From contig NZ_LT629702.1 in NCBI RefSeq assembly GCF_900103345.1, forward strand, positions 5,488,501 through 5,552,500: a stretch of DNA of 64,000 bases. Direction: 5' to 3'. The stretch comes from Pseudomonas azotoformans. Lineage in GTDB: Bacteria; Pseudomonadota; Gammaproteobacteria; Pseudomonadales; Pseudomonadaceae. The notes under the pieces were generated by a model. The model saw only the letters and a program-made list of their open reading frames with translations, had not been told where the DNA came from and made no database searches. This document shows, one piece after another, positions 44,355 to 53,851 of the stretch (positions within the stretch are counted from its first letter, which is position 1; each line of letters starts with the position of its first letter). The position numbers and the translations under genes are program-made.

Positions 44355-44756
44355 TCAGGCGCAGCAGCTTCCGGACGCCAGCTCCTTGAGAATCGGACAA
44401 TCCGGGCGATGATCGCCCTGGCAGTGCTCCACCAGGTCCTGCAAGGTATCGCGCAACTGCCCCAGCTCCAGGATCTTCTGGTTCAACTTTTCGATATGCT
44501 GGCGCGCCAAGGCTTTTACGTCGGCGCTGGCCCGTTGGCGGTCCTGCCACAGGGTGAGCAGCTTGCCGACTTCCTCCAATGAAAACCCCAGGTCACGCGA
44601 GCGTTTGATAAACGCCAGGGTGTGCAAGTCATCCGCGCCGTACACGCGATAGCCGCTGTCGGTGCGGTGGGCGGCCTTGAGCAGGCCGATGGATTCGTAG
44701 TAACGAATCATCTTGGCGCTGAGCCCGCTCTGGCGTGCGGCTTGGCCGATGTTCAT
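44355..44756 (-). CDS. cueR: Copper-responsive MerR-family regulator CueR
   Basis: A 133-residue MerR-family activator that senses cytoplasmic Cu(I). The winged helix ([20 protein letters not shown] onward) is followed by the dimerisation helix. Cys112 and Cys120 are seven residues apart in [10 protein letters not shown], and Ser77 replaces the Cys of mercury sensors, all as in E. coli CueR. The protein ends in Ser-Cys-Cys-Ala. The frame extends to 44789, but ATG 44756 starts the family N-terminus and overlaps the copA stop, so cueR is the second gene of a copA-cueR operon. Two matching operators lie at 46993 and 47491. Confidence 0.95.
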   Translation of the reverse strand: MNIGQAARQSGLSAKMIRYYESIGLLKAAHRTDSGYRVYGADDLHTLAFIKRSRDLGFSLEEVGKLLTLWQDRQRASADVKALARQHIEKLNQKILELGQLRDTLQDLVEHCQGDHRPDCPILKELASGSCCA

Positions 44757-46954
44757 GGGCGTTGATCCTCCAGGTCCTTGGGTTTCCAAGTCTTCAACAG
44801 TAAGGCATTGCTGACCACGCTGACACTCGACAGGGCCATGGCTGCGCCGGCCAATACCGGGTTGAGCAGGCCGAATGCGGCCAGCGGAATGCCGATCAGG
44901 TTATACACAAAGGCCCAGAACAGGTTCTGACGGATCTTGGCGTAGGTCTTGCGGCTGATCTCCAGTGCGGCCGGAACCAGGCGCGGGTCGCCGCGCATCA
45001 GGGTGATACCGGCCGCGTGCATGGCCACGTCGGTGCCACCGCCCATGGCGATGCCGATATCGGCGGCGGCCAGGGCGGGGGCGTCGTTGATGCCGTCGCC
45101 GACCATGGCCACCACGCCGGTTTTTTTCAGTTCGGCGACCGTGGCGGCTTTGTCGGCGGGCAGCACTTCGGCGTGTACATCCTCTATGCCCAAGGCCTCG
45201 GCGACCACGCGGGCGCTGCCACGATTATCGCCGGTGAGTAAATGACTGCTGATGTGCTGGGCCTTGAGTTGCTGTACCGCCTCCAGCGCGCCGGGCTTGA
45301 GCGTATCGCCAAAAGCGAACAGCCCCAGCACTCGCGGTTGGGCGCCTTGCGCGATCAGCCAGGACAAGGTGCGACCTTCGGCCTCCCAAGCCTTGGCCGA
45401 GTCAGCCAGGTCGCCCGCATTCAAGCCGCTTTCTTCGAGCAGGCGGCGATTGCCCAGGGCCAACTGCTGGCCATTCAGCGTGCCGGCGATGCCGCGGCCG
45501 GTCAGGGATTGGCTGGCTGTCACATCGGCTACCTCCAACCCTTGCTCGTTACAGGCATCCAATACGGCTTTGGCCAACGGGTGTTCACTGCCGCGTTGCA
45601 GCGCGCCGGCGTGTTGCAGCAGCAGCGCTTCGTTGCCATCCACGGCTGCCAGATGGGCGATTTTCGGTGCGCCGGAGGTGAGGGTACCGGTCTTGTCGAA
45701 AACCACGGCGCTCACTTCATGGGCGCGCTCCAGGGCTTCGGCGTCCTTGATCAGGATGCCGTGGCGGGCGGCAACCCCGGTGCCGGCCATGATCGCAGTC
45801 GGTGTGGCCAGGCCCAAGGCACAGGGGCAGGCGATCACCAACACAGCCACCGCATTGATGATCGCGGTCTCCAGTGACGCGCCGTACAACCACCAGCCCA
45901 CCAGGGTGATCAATGCCAGTACCAGCACGGCCGGGACAAACACCTGGCTGACTTTGTCCACTAGCTTCTGGATCGGTGCCTTGGCGGCCTGGGCGTCTTC
46001 CACCAGGCGAATGATCCGCGCCAGCACGCTTTCGGCGCCGAGGGCCAGGGTGCGTACCAGCAGGCGGCCTTCGCCGTTGATGGCGCCACCGGTGACTTTG
46101 TCGCCAGGTTGCTTCGGCACCGGCAGGCTTTCGCCGCTGATCAACGCTTCGTCGGCGTGGCTTTGGCCTTCGACCACTTCACCGTCCACCGGGAAGCGCT
46201 CGCCGGGTTTTACCAGCACCAGGTCATTGAGTTTCAACGCGTTGATGGCGACATCTTCTTCACGGCCGTCGAGCACTCGAATCGCCCGCTCGGGGCGCAG
46301 GGCTTCGAGGGCGCGGATGGCGCTGGCGGTCTGGCGCTTGGCGCGGCTCTCCAGGTATTTGCCCAACAGCACCAGGGCGATCACCACCGCCGAGGCTTCG
46401 AAGTACAGGTGCGGCGCCATGCCAGGGTGACCGGTGAGCCATTCGTAAATACTCAGGCCGTAACCGGCGCTGGTGCCGATGGCGACCAGCAGGTCCATAT
46501 TGCCGGCACCGGCCCGCACGGCTTTCCAGGCGGCGATGTAAAAGCGTGCGCCGAAGATGAATTGCACCGGTGTGGCCAGGGCGAACTGCGCCCAGGCCGG
46601 CAGCATCCAGTGCAGGCCGAAGGGCTCCACCAGCATCGGCAACACCAGCGGCAGTGCCAGCAGGATCGCCAGCAGCAACGACCAACGCTCTCGGTGTAGG
46701 CGTCGTGCTTGATCAACATCGGTGGCGGTTTCGCTTTGGGGCAGGCTGGCGGTGTAGCCGGCTTTGTCGACGGCGGCGATCAGCACGCTGGGGTCCATCT
46801 GGCCGAGCACTTCAACATGGGCGCGTTCGTTGGCCAGGTTGACGCTGACGCTTTGCACCCCCGGCACCTTGCCCAGCGCGCGCTCGACCCGGCCGGCACA
46901 GCTGGCGCAGGTCATGCCGCTGATGGGCAGGTCAAAGGTGGTGGATCCATTCAT
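44753..46954 (-). CDS. copA: Copper-exporting P1B-type ATPase CopA
   Basis: A 733-residue inner-membrane Cu(I) exporter. One N-terminal heavy-metal domain has GMTCASC (residues 13-19). The transport-site CPC is in [12 protein letters not shown]. The phosphorylated Asp is in DKTGTLT and the hinge is [11 protein letters not shown]. Eight membrane segments are expected and visible as hydrophobic stretches. It pumps copper to the periplasm under CueR control: the operator at 46993-47015 lies 38 bases upstream of its ATG. Its end overlaps cueR by four bases. Confidence 0.96.
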   Translation of the reverse strand: MNGSTTFDLPISGMTCASCAGRVERALGKVPGVQSVSVNLANERAHVEVLGQMDPSVLIAAVDKAGYTASLPQSETATDVDQARRLHRERWSLLLAILLALPLVLPMLVEPFGLHWMLPAWAQFALATPVQFIFGARFYIAAWKAVRAGAGNMDLLVAIGTSAGYGLSIYEWLTGHPGMAPHLYFEASAVVIALVLLGKYLESRAKRQTASAIRALEALRPERAIRVLDGREEDVAINALKLNDLVLVKPGERFPVDGEVVEGQSHADEALISGESLPVPKQPGDKVTGGAINGEGRLLVRTLALGAESVLARIIRLVEDAQAAKAPIQKLVDKVSQVFVPAVLVLALITLVGWWLYGASLETAIINAVAVLVIACPCALGLATPTAIMAGTGVAARHGILIKDAEALERAHEVSAVVFDKTGTLTSGAPKIAHLAAVDGNEALLLQHAGALQRGSEHPLAKAVLDACNEQGLEVADVTASQSLTGRGIAGTLNGQQLALGNRRLLEESGLNAGDLADSAKAWEAEGRTLSWLIAQGAQPRVLGLFAFGDTLKPGALEAVQQLKAQHISSHLLTGDNRGSARVVAEALGIEDVHAEVLPADKAATVAELKKTGVVAMVGDGINDAPALAAADIGIAMGGGTDVAMHAAGITLMRGDPRLVPAALEISRKTYAKIRQNLFWAFVYNLIGIPLAAFGLLNPVLAGAAMALSSVSVVSNALLLKTWKPKDLEDQRP

Positions 46955-46992
46955 GGGGCAGTCCTCCAGGAGAAGTTGCCCCTAGCATCAAC

Positions 46993-47015
46993 CTTGACCT
47001 GTGGGGAAGGTCAAG
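46993..47015 (-). promoter_or_regulatory. CueR operator/promoter of copA
   Basis: cttgacct (46993-47000) and aggtcaag (47008-47015) form a perfect dyad with a seven-base centre. On the reverse strand TTGACC serves as -35 and is followed 19 bases later by GATGCT as -10, the long spacer that MerR-type activators need. It lies between copA and the 126-residue periplasmic gene. Confidence 0.85.
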
Positions 47016-47020
47016 TGCCT

Positions 47021-47401
47021 TCAGTATTCCAAGGCGGCGGGTTTCAGATACATCCCATCCGGCCCTTGGGCAATGCGCAACTTGCGCACATCACCGACCT
47101 TGAGCGTGATGTTCTGCGCTGGCGGCGCCAGCAGGCCCGGCAGGCAACCCGGGGCCTGGCCCGGCAGCAGCTTCAGGCGCAGGGACAGGTTGCCCGCCGG
47201 CAGGTTGAACGAGGTGGCCTGCTCCTGGAACAGCCGGCCTGCCAACTGGTCATTCAGGTACAGACCGATCTCGCAGTTGGTCGGCACTTCCAGGCGTTCC
47301 CGGGAAATGATCAGCACCGCATAGTCTTCTGCGGCGAGGGCTTGGGGCGCTGCGGCCGACAGGCTCAGCAGGCCGGCAAGGGCAAAAAACGACCAGCGCA
47401 T
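47021..47401 (-). CDS. Uncharacterised periplasmic protein in the copper cluster
   Basis: A 126-residue protein with a clear signal peptide (MRWSFFALAGLLSLSAAAPQ, cleaved after ALA). The mature part of about 100 residues looks beta-rich and contains two Cys (VPTNCEIG and APGCLPG), which could form a disulphide or bind metal. It has no Met-rich or His-rich copper motif. The family is not recognised. The gene lies between copA and copZ, on the copA strand; its stop is six bases from the copA operator, and the copZ operator lies 90 bases upstream of its ATG. Hence copper control is possible but a reverse-strand -10 there is weak. The frame opens at 47698, but ATG 47401 starts the signal. Confidence 0.75.
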   Translation of the reverse strand: MRWSFFALAGLLSLSAAAPQALAAEDYAVLIISRERLEVPTNCEIGLYLNDQLAGRLFQEQATSFNLPAGNLSLRLKLLPGQAPGCLPGLLAPPAQNITLKVGDVRKLRIAQGPDGMYLKPAALEY

Positions 47402-47490
47402 GGCGAATGCTCCGTGGTGTGAATCGACGATGGGTGAAGCTTGGCCTTTGAAGCGGCCAAATACCAGCCCGGCAGACATTTGCGGAACTT

Positions 47491-47513
47491 GACCTTGCCA
47501 TCGTGGCAAGGTC
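47491..47513 (+). promoter_or_regulatory. CueR operator/promoter of copZ
   Basis: gaccttgcca (47491-47500) and tggcaaggtc (47504-47513) form a perfect ten-base dyad with a three-base centre. TTGACC at 47489-47494 is a -35, and the -10 (gagact, 47514-47519) lies exactly 19 bases on. copZ begins 30 bases downstream. Confidence 0.87.
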
Positions 47514-47548
47514 GAGACTGGGTCCAACCTCATCAAAGGAGTCATGTC

Positions 47549-47746
47549 ATGCAAGTATTCAGCGTTGAAGGAATGACCTGCGGCCATTGCGTTCGAGCGG
47601 TGACCCAGGCAGTGCAGAGCCAGGACCCGGCGGCCAGCGTGAAGGTCGACCTGGCGGCAAAGGAGGTGGGCGTTGAAAGCCGCTTGTCCGCCGAGCAAGT
47701 GATCGAGGCGATCGCAGAAGAAGGCTATAGCGCCAAGCTTGCCTGA
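47549..47746 (+). CDS. copZ: Copper chaperone CopZ
   Basis: A 65-residue heavy-metal-associated domain protein that carries Cu(I) in the cytoplasm, handing it to CopA and CueR. The metal site is GMTCGHC (residues 8-14). The size is typical of a single ferredoxin-like domain. An in-frame ATG exists only at 47549 for this fold; aaagga lies nine bases upstream. It has its own CueR promoter and is transcribed away from copA. Confidence 0.95.
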   Translation: MQVFSVEGMTCGHCVRAVTQAVQSQDPAASVKVDLAAKEVGVESRLSAEQVIEAIAEEGYSAKLA

Positions 47747-47781
47747 GGCGGAAAAATAGTTAGCGAGCTATCGTGTTCAAT

Positions 47782-47828
47782 GCACCCAAGCGCGGCTAGA
47801 CTATCGAGCTGCCGACTCACTTGGGTGC
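47782..47828 (+). promoter_or_regulatory. Inverted repeat in the leader of the Bcr/CflA exporter gene
   Basis: gcacccaag (47782-47790) is the exact complement of cttgggtgc (47820-47828), which ends three bases before the ATG. In RNA the stem would hide the ribosome site, which could couple translation to a ligand or drug stress. A second dyad, tagc-ga-gcta, lies at 47761-47770 and could be an operator. Confidence 0.45.
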
Positions 47829-47831
47829 CCG

Positions 47832-49025
47832 ATGAACCTCCGCATAATCCTGATCCTGGGTGCCTTGAGCGCCTTCGCGCCGCTGGCGATCGATTTCTAC
47901 TTGCCAGGCTTTCCGGCCATGGCCAAGGCCTTCGCGACCGATGAAAAACACATCCAGCTGACCCTGGCGGTGTACTTCGGCGGCCTGGCCATCGGCCAAT
48001 TGATCTACGGCCCGCTGGCTGATCGCTTCGGGCGGCGCGGCCCGCTGCTTAGCGGTGTCACCTTGTTTACCTTGGCGTCCTTCGCGTGCGCCTTTGCGCC
48101 TTCACTGGAATGGCTGATTGGCGCGCGTTTCGTGCAAGCCCTGGGCGGCTGCGCGGGCATGGTCATTTCCCGTGCCGTGGTCAGCGACAAATGCGATGCG
48201 GTGGGTTCGGCCAAAGTCTTTTCCCAACTGATGCTGGTCACCGGCCTGGCGCCGATCCTCGCACCGTTGGCCGGTGGGTTGATGGTGGGGCTGTGGGGCT
48301 GGCAGTCGATTTTCCTGGCGCTGTCGATATTCAGCGTGATGGCGGCCATCGCGGTTGCGGTCGGGTTGCCGGAAACCTTCCCGGCCCATCAGCCGCGCCA
48401 GCCGTTGTCCGGCTCGTTGCGTCGCTATGCGGCCTTGTTGTCGGACCGGGTCTACTTGGGCTACGCCCTCACCGGCGGTATCTCGATTGCCGGGATGTTT
48501 GCCTACATCGCCGGTTCACCTTTCGTGTTTATCCAACTTTACGGCGTGCCGGCCGAGCATTACGGCTGGCTGTTTGGCTCCAACGCTGCGGGCTTTATCC
48601 TGGTGGCCCAGGTGAATGCGCGGCTGCTGTCCAAGCGCGGGCCGGCGTTTCTGCTGTCGCGCAGTGTGTGGGTCTACCTGCTGGCGGCGTTGACGTTGCT
48701 GGGCATCGCGGCGTTGCGCACCGATGCGCTGTGGCCATTGCTGGTACCGCTGTTTATCTGCATCGCCAGCCTGGGCTGCATTTTGCCCAATACCTCGGCC
48801 TGCGCCATGAGCGGGCAGGGTGCACGGGCCGGTAGCGCTTCGGCGTTGCTTGGCTGCATTCAGTTTGGCGTGGCGGCGGGTGCCGCTTCGTTGGTTGGCG
48901 TGTTGCACGACGGCACGGCAATGCCGATGGCCATGGTCATCAGCTTGTGCGGTGTGTTGGCGGTGACGATTGCGATGTCGACCCAGCGCCTGCAACGCAA
49001 ACGGGCTTTGCAGGCGCAGGTCTGA
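47832..49025 (+). CDS. Bcr/CflA-family multidrug efflux transporter (MFS)
   Basis: A 397-residue major-facilitator drug/proton antiporter with 12 hydrophobic segments. The Bcr/CflA hallmark is APLAIDFYLPGFPAMA in the first helix, and motif A is YGPLADRFGRRGPL between helices 2 and 3. The substrates of this subfamily include bicyclomycin, chloramphenicol-type drugs and sulphonamides; here unknown. Its leader holds two dyads. It converges with a 60-residue gene eight bases away. Confidence 0.92.
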   Translation: MNLRIILILGALSAFAPLAIDFYLPGFPAMAKAFATDEKHIQLTLAVYFGGLAIGQLIYGPLADRFGRRGPLLSGVTLFTLASFACAFAPSLEWLIGARFVQALGGCAGMVISRAVVSDKCDAVGSAKVFSQLMLVTGLAPILAPLAGGLMVGLWGWQSIFLALSIFSVMAAIAVAVGLPETFPAHQPRQPLSGSLRRYAALLSDRVYLGYALTGGISIAGMFAYIAGSPFVFIQLYGVPAEHYGWLFGSNAAGFILVAQVNARLLSKRGPAFLLSRSVWVYLLAALTLLGIAALRTDALWPLLVPLFICIASLGCILPNTSACAMSGQGARAGSASALLGCIQFGVAAGAASLVGVLHDGTAMPMAMVISLCGVLAVTIAMSTQRLQRKRALQAQV

Positions 49026-49033
49026 AAAGCGGG

Positions 49034-49216
49034 TCAGCCAGCGGCGGAGCGTTGCTGGCTGATGGGAAAACGGTGGGGCGCCTGGATGCGGGCTTGCAGG
49101 GTGTCGGCGAAGGCACGGGCCTCGGCCTCGGTGCGGAAGGTGAAGGCGTCCTGGTCGAGACGCACCTGCCATTTATTGCCTGCGGATTTTGCTAACGCTT
49201 TTATCAGGATTTTCAT
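49034..49216 (-). CDS. Small conserved basic protein
   Basis: A 60-residue protein beginning MKILIKALAKSAGNKWQVRL, with DAFTFRTEAEARAFADTLQA in the middle. The layout, a single beta-strand/helix unit acting on its own sequence, resembles small proteins seen across Pseudomonas but no named family is recognised. The frame extends to 49249; ATG 49216 gives the compact form. A perfect 11-base palindrome lies about 100 bases upstream of it. Confidence 0.6.
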   Translation of the reverse strand: MKILIKALAKSAGNKWQVRLDQDAFTFRTEAEARAFADTLQARIQAPHRFPISQQRSAAG

Positions 49217-49313
49217 TGCTGACTTCCTCACGTAAAAGAATCGTGGCAAAGGCGGCCAATATAAACCTGAATACGCTCACACATATGACAAAGATCAACT
49301 CTCTACTAGCGGT

Positions 49314-49345
49314 GTCGTCCATTACTCACATGAATAATGGACGAC
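49314..49345. promoter_or_regulatory. Perfect 11-base inverted repeat
   Basis: gtcgtccatta (49314-49324) pairs with taatggacgac (49335-49345) over a ten-base loop. It lies between the stop of the quinone reductase gene and the start of the 60-residue gene, both on the reverse strand. There is no T-run, so it may be an RNA hairpin ending one message or an operator for the next gene. Confidence 0.5.
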
Positions 49346-49360
49346 CCTGACAGCCGTTTT

Positions 49361-50374
49361 TCAGAACCCTTCCAGCACGATCTTGCCCTTGGCCTTGCCG
49401 CTTTCCAGCAGCGCATGGGCACGGCGCAGGTTGGCCGCATTGATCACGCCGAAGTGCTCGCCTACCGTGGTTTTCAGGGTGCCGGAGTCGATCAGCTCGG
49501 CCACGCGGTTGAGCAGGTTGTGCTGCTCGATCATGTCCGGCGTCTCGAACATCGAGCGCGTGTACATGAACTCCCAGTGCAACGACAGGCTCTTGCGCTT
49601 GAGCTTGCTGACGTCCAGGGCCTTGGGATCGTCGATCAGCGCCAGCTTGCCCTGGGGTTGCAGGGCTTCCACCAGTTGGTCCAGGTGATGGTCGGTCTGG
49701 GTCAGGCTGGCAACGTGGGTCACCTGCGGGTGGCCGGCGGTTTTCAGCGCTTCGCTCAGGGGCTGGCTGTGGTCGATCACCAGGTCGGCACCGAGGGCCT
49801 TGGTCCACGCTTGAGTTTCCGGGCGTGAAGCAGTGCCGATCACCTTCAAGGCGGTGAGCTGGCTGGCGAGCTGAGTCAGGATCGACCCTACTCCACCGGC
49901 GGCGCCGACAATCAGCAGGCTCTGGCCCTCGTCTTGCTTACCTTCCTGCACTTGCAGGCGCTCGAACAGCAGCTCCCAGGCGGTGATTGCCGTCAGCGGC
50001 AGCGCGGCGGCTTCGGCAAAGCCCAGGGTTTTCGGCATATGGCCGACGATGCGTTCGTCCACGGTGTGCAGTTCGCTGTTGCCGCCTGGGCGCACCAGGG
50101 AACCGGCATAGAACACCTTGTCACCGGCCTTGAACAGCGTCACGTCGCTGCCGACGGCCTTGACCACACCGGCCACGTCCCAGCCCAGCACCTTGGCGGC
50201 GCCGTTTTCCGGGGCGACGTTCTGGCGCACCTTGGTGTCCACCGGGTTGACCGAGATGGCTTTGACTTCCACCAGCAGGTCACGCGGGCCGGCAACGGGG
50301 GCTGGCAACTCGATGTCTTGCAAGGCGTTTGGATCGTTGATCGGCAGTGAGGCGTAGTAGGCAATGGCTTTCAT
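49361..50374 (-). CDS. Zinc-type alcohol dehydrogenase-like quinone oxidoreductase
   Basis: A 337-residue medium-chain dehydrogenase/reductase of the NADPH:quinone reductase branch. The GroES-like domain (about 1-130) ends with the substrate-side block GWDVAGVVKAVGSDV. The nucleotide motif is VGAAGGVGSILTQLA (near residue 157). The structural-zinc Cys cluster of true alcohol dehydrogenases is absent. It would reduce quinones or enones. It sits with an ABM monooxygenase and a divergent LysR gene, a layout typical of a quinone-stress response unit. Confidence 0.9.
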   Translation of the reverse strand: MKAIAYYASLPINDPNALQDIELPAPVAGPRDLLVEVKAISVNPVDTKVRQNVAPENGAAKVLGWDVAGVVKAVGSDVTLFKAGDKVFYAGSLVRPGGNSELHTVDERIVGHMPKTLGFAEAAALPLTAITAWELLFERLQVQEGKQDEGQSLLIVGAAGGVGSILTQLASQLTALKVIGTASRPETQAWTKALGADLVIDHSQPLSEALKTAGHPQVTHVASLTQTDHHLDQLVEALQPQGKLALIDDPKALDVSKLKRKSLSLHWEFMYTRSMFETPDMIEQHNLLNRVAELIDSGTLKTTVGEHFGVINAANLRRAHALLESGKAKGKIVLEGF

Positions 50375-50400
50375 AGGGGCTCCAAAAAAAGGTGTATGAC

Positions 50401-50502
50401 CTGTAGGAGCGAGCTTGCTCGCGAAAAACTCAAAGGCGCCGCGTTAAACCAGAGATGCCGCGTCATCGTTGACGATCTTCGCGAGCAAGCTCGCTCCTAC
50501 AG
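50401..50502. repeat. REPIN, family 1, copy 3
   Basis: Same 24-base arms as at 4354 and 7003 (left 50402-50425, right 50478-50501). It lies between the quinone oxidoreductase and ABM genes, which are both on the reverse strand. Confidence 0.93.
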
Positions 50503-50516
50503 GAAACGGGTTTTGA

Positions 50517-50810
50517 TCAGGCGAGAAATTTCAGGCGCTTGAGTTCGAAGTGTTCGATCACATCAGCGGCCTTGGCGCGAAAGTTTTGGATATGCGCGCT
50601 CTGGTCGTGGTCGGCGAGCGCCGCGTCGTCGCTCCAGCGTTCGAGCATGTAGAAGGTCTCGGGGTGTTGCAGGTCCTGGTGCAGGTCGTACTGTTCGCAC
50701 CCGGCTTCCAGGCGCGTGGGTTCCAGCAGGTCGCGCAACAAGGGTTCCAGGGTGGCCTGTTGGCCGGGTTTGGCGATCAGCGTGGCAATGACGTTAAAGG
50801 CAGTGGACAT
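50517..50810 (-). CDS. Antibiotic biosynthesis monooxygenase (ABM) domain protein
   Basis: A 97-residue single-domain protein of the ABM/YgiN dimeric ferredoxin-like fold. The blocks FNVIATLIAKPGQQATLEPL, LHQDLQHPETFYMLERW and DHDQSAHIQNF are typical. Relatives are quinol or small-aromatic monooxygenases that need no cofactor. ATG 50810 has ggag ten bases upstream and is preferred over the TTG two codons earlier. It is divergent from a LysR gene 118 bases away that is likely to regulate it. Confidence 0.88.
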   Translation of the reverse strand: MSTAFNVIATLIAKPGQQATLEPLLRDLLEPTRLEAGCEQYDLHQDLQHPETFYMLERWSDDAALADHDQSAHIQNFRAKAADVIEHFELKRLKFLA

Positions 50811-50928
50811 ATTCAACTCCAGACACGTGATGAACGGGATGCACAGATGATTGGCTATTTCCCGCGCAGATAAAAGCGGCTAAAACAGCAGGCTGTTTCA
50901 ATGAAATTTTGATAATGGGCGGGAATGC

Positions 50929-51855
50929 ATGCTGCGCTTTGACGATTTGCAATTGTTTGTACGGGCGGCAGACCTGGGGAGCCTGTCCGCGGCCGCACGG
51001 GTGATGGATTTGTCGCCCGCCGTGGCCAGCGCCGCGCTTAAGCGTATCGAACAGCAACTGGGCACGCGCTTGCTGGCGCGTTCCACCCGCAGCTTGCGCC
51101 TGACCGCCGAAGGCGAGGGCTTCCTGGAGTATGCCCGTGCTGCGTTAAGCTCGTTGGACGAGGGGCGCCGTTTATTGGCTAGCGGCCAGGACCATGTCAG
51201 CGGTGTGCTGCAGCTGTCGGCCCCGTCGGACTTCGGGCGGAACCAGTTGCTGCCGTGGCTGGATGAATTTCAGCGTGAGTACCCGCAGCTCACCGTGCGC
51301 CTGCTGTTGGGCGATCGGATTGCCGATCTGTTTCGCCAGCCGGTGGATATTGCCCTGCGTTACGGTGAGCCCGAAGATTCGAGCCTTATCGCGCTGCCGG
51401 TCGCGCCGCAGAACGTACGTGTGCTGTGCGCCTCCCCCAGCTACCTCGCTCGCTATGGTCAGCCTCGGCATCTGGAGCAATTGGCCCAGCACAATTGCCT
51501 GCTCTATATGCTCGGAAGCCGGGTCCATGACCACTGGACGTTCCACGACGGCAAACGTGAAGTGAGCTTGACCGTCACGGGCGACCGCTTCAGTGACGAT
51601 GCCGACGTGGTCCGGCGTTGGGCGGTGGCGGGCGTGGGTATTGCCTACAAATCCTGGCTGGATGTCAGCACCGATGTGCTCGCGGGGCGCTTGCGCCTGA
51701 TCCTGCCGGAGCTGCGTGGTGAGCGCACGCCGCTCAATCTGCTGTGTGCCCATCGTGCGCAACTGAGCAAGCCCATCAACCTGTTGCGGGAAATGCTCGT
51801 GTCTCGCTGTACGACATTGACCGCTCAATTGCCGGAGCGATTGAGCGCTACGTAG
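50929..51855 (+). CDS. LysR-family transcriptional regulator
   Basis: A 308-residue LysR regulator. The winged helix-turn-helix occupies residues 1-60 (LQLFVRAADLGSLSAAARVM), and the rest is the ligand-binding domain with SGVLQLSAPSDFGRNQLLPW. The signature and length suit the subgroup that often sits beside oxidoreductases. It is divergent from the ABM gene, so it probably controls ABM and, beyond the REPIN, the quinone oxidoreductase. The ligand is unknown. Confidence 0.92.
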   Translation: MLRFDDLQLFVRAADLGSLSAAARVMDLSPAVASAALKRIEQQLGTRLLARSTRSLRLTAEGEGFLEYARAALSSLDEGRRLLASGQDHVSGVLQLSAPSDFGRNQLLPWLDEFQREYPQLTVRLLLGDRIADLFRQPVDIALRYGEPEDSSLIALPVAPQNVRVLCASPSYLARYGQPRHLEQLAQHNCLLYMLGSRVHDHWTFHDGKREVSLTVTGDRFSDDADVVRRWAVAGVGIAYKSWLDVSTDVLAGRLRLILPELRGERTPLNLLCAHRAQLSKPINLLREMLVSRCTTLTAQLPERLSAT

Positions 51856-51992
51856 CGCCCTCCATCACAGCAGGAAATTTCACTCAGGTCCTGTCCCTAT
51901 CCACGCTGTCAGACGTCGTGGAACCGATGGTTTGCGCCCCTATACTTTGGCTCCCACATCAGTAGAAAAATAAGTCAACAGGGAGTGAAAAG

Positions 51993-52688
51993 ATGGAAGC
52001 AGCACCTTGCATCAGTCAGATCGCCAGCTTGCTTGCCGAGCCTAAACGCACCGCCATGCTGTGGGCCTTGATGGACGGTTCAGCCAAGTCGCCGGTAGAA
52101 CTGGCGACGCTCGCCGGGTTGTCCGCGACCTCCGCCCATGCACACCTGGCGCGACTGACCGCAGGCGGTTTGCTGCGTGTGGAAGCCAGGCGTGGCAAGC
52201 GCCTGTTTCGCGTGGCGGCGCCGGATGTCAGTGCAGCCATCGACGCCCTGGCCAGGACCACCATGGCCTGCGCAGCGCGCAGCGCGCCGGATGCTTTGCC
52301 GCCGACCCTGCTTGCTCCGCCGTCGTTACGTCATGCCCGTTTGTGCCATGGGCACCTTGGTGGCGAGTTGGGGGCGCAGTTATATCAACATCTGCTGGAA
52401 GCAGGCTGGATCGAGCGCTACGAACAGCGTACCGAGGTCACGGTGAAGGGCGCGAAACGCTTGGCAAAACTGGGGATTTTTACCCAGGCATTGGCATCGC
52501 CGCTGGTGTGCAGCTGCTTTGACTGGAGCCAGCAGCAGCCGCACCTGGGTGGTGCGTTGGGGGCGGGGTTGTTGCAACTGTTTTTGCAGTCGAACTGGAT
52601 CAGCGTGATCAATGAGTCCCAGGCCTTGCAGGTTCATGCCATCGGGCGAAAGGAAATCACCCGATTGGCCGTGCCAGCAAGGAGCTGA
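51993..52688 (+). CDS. ArsR-family winged-helix regulator with a long C-terminal domain
   Basis: A 231-residue protein. The first about 95 residues are an ArsR/SmtB-like winged helix (SQIASLLAEPKRTAMLWALM, LSATSAHAHLARL). The known metal-binding Cys pair of ArsR is absent, so a different signal is likely. The remaining 130 residues form a second, unrecognised domain that begins about RHARLCHGHLGGELGAQLY, includes YEQRTEVTVKGAKRLAKLGI and ends with a short repeat of its helix pattern. ATG 51993 has agggag upstream. It converges with the adenine deaminase gene 15 bases on. Confidence 0.86.
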   Translation: MEAAPCISQIASLLAEPKRTAMLWALMDGSAKSPVELATLAGLSATSAHAHLARLTAGGLLRVEARRGKRLFRVAAPDVSAAIDALARTTMACAARSAPDALPPTLLAPPSLRHARLCHGHLGGELGAQLYQHLLEAGWIERYEQRTEVTVKGAKRLAKLGIFTQALASPLVCSCFDWSQQQPHLGGALGAGLLQLFLQSNWISVINESQALQVHAIGRKEITRLAVPARS

Positions 52689-52703
52689 CCGTGTAGATGC
52701 CGG

Positions 52704-53660
<957 letters not shown>

Positions 53661-53851
53661 CTAAATTCTCATCAGGTGCAATGGCGGCATTCTACAGGCC
53701 ATGGCTGAAATAATCGGCAAAACCTGACCAGCAGGATTGTTTTCGTTGCATTCGCGCAAGGGCCTTGTGAACTAAGGTGTAACGAAACGTTAGCGGCTCG
53801 GCGCAGTCTGTACCCCATCAATGACTGATTTGCCGTACTAAAAGGCCCGGA

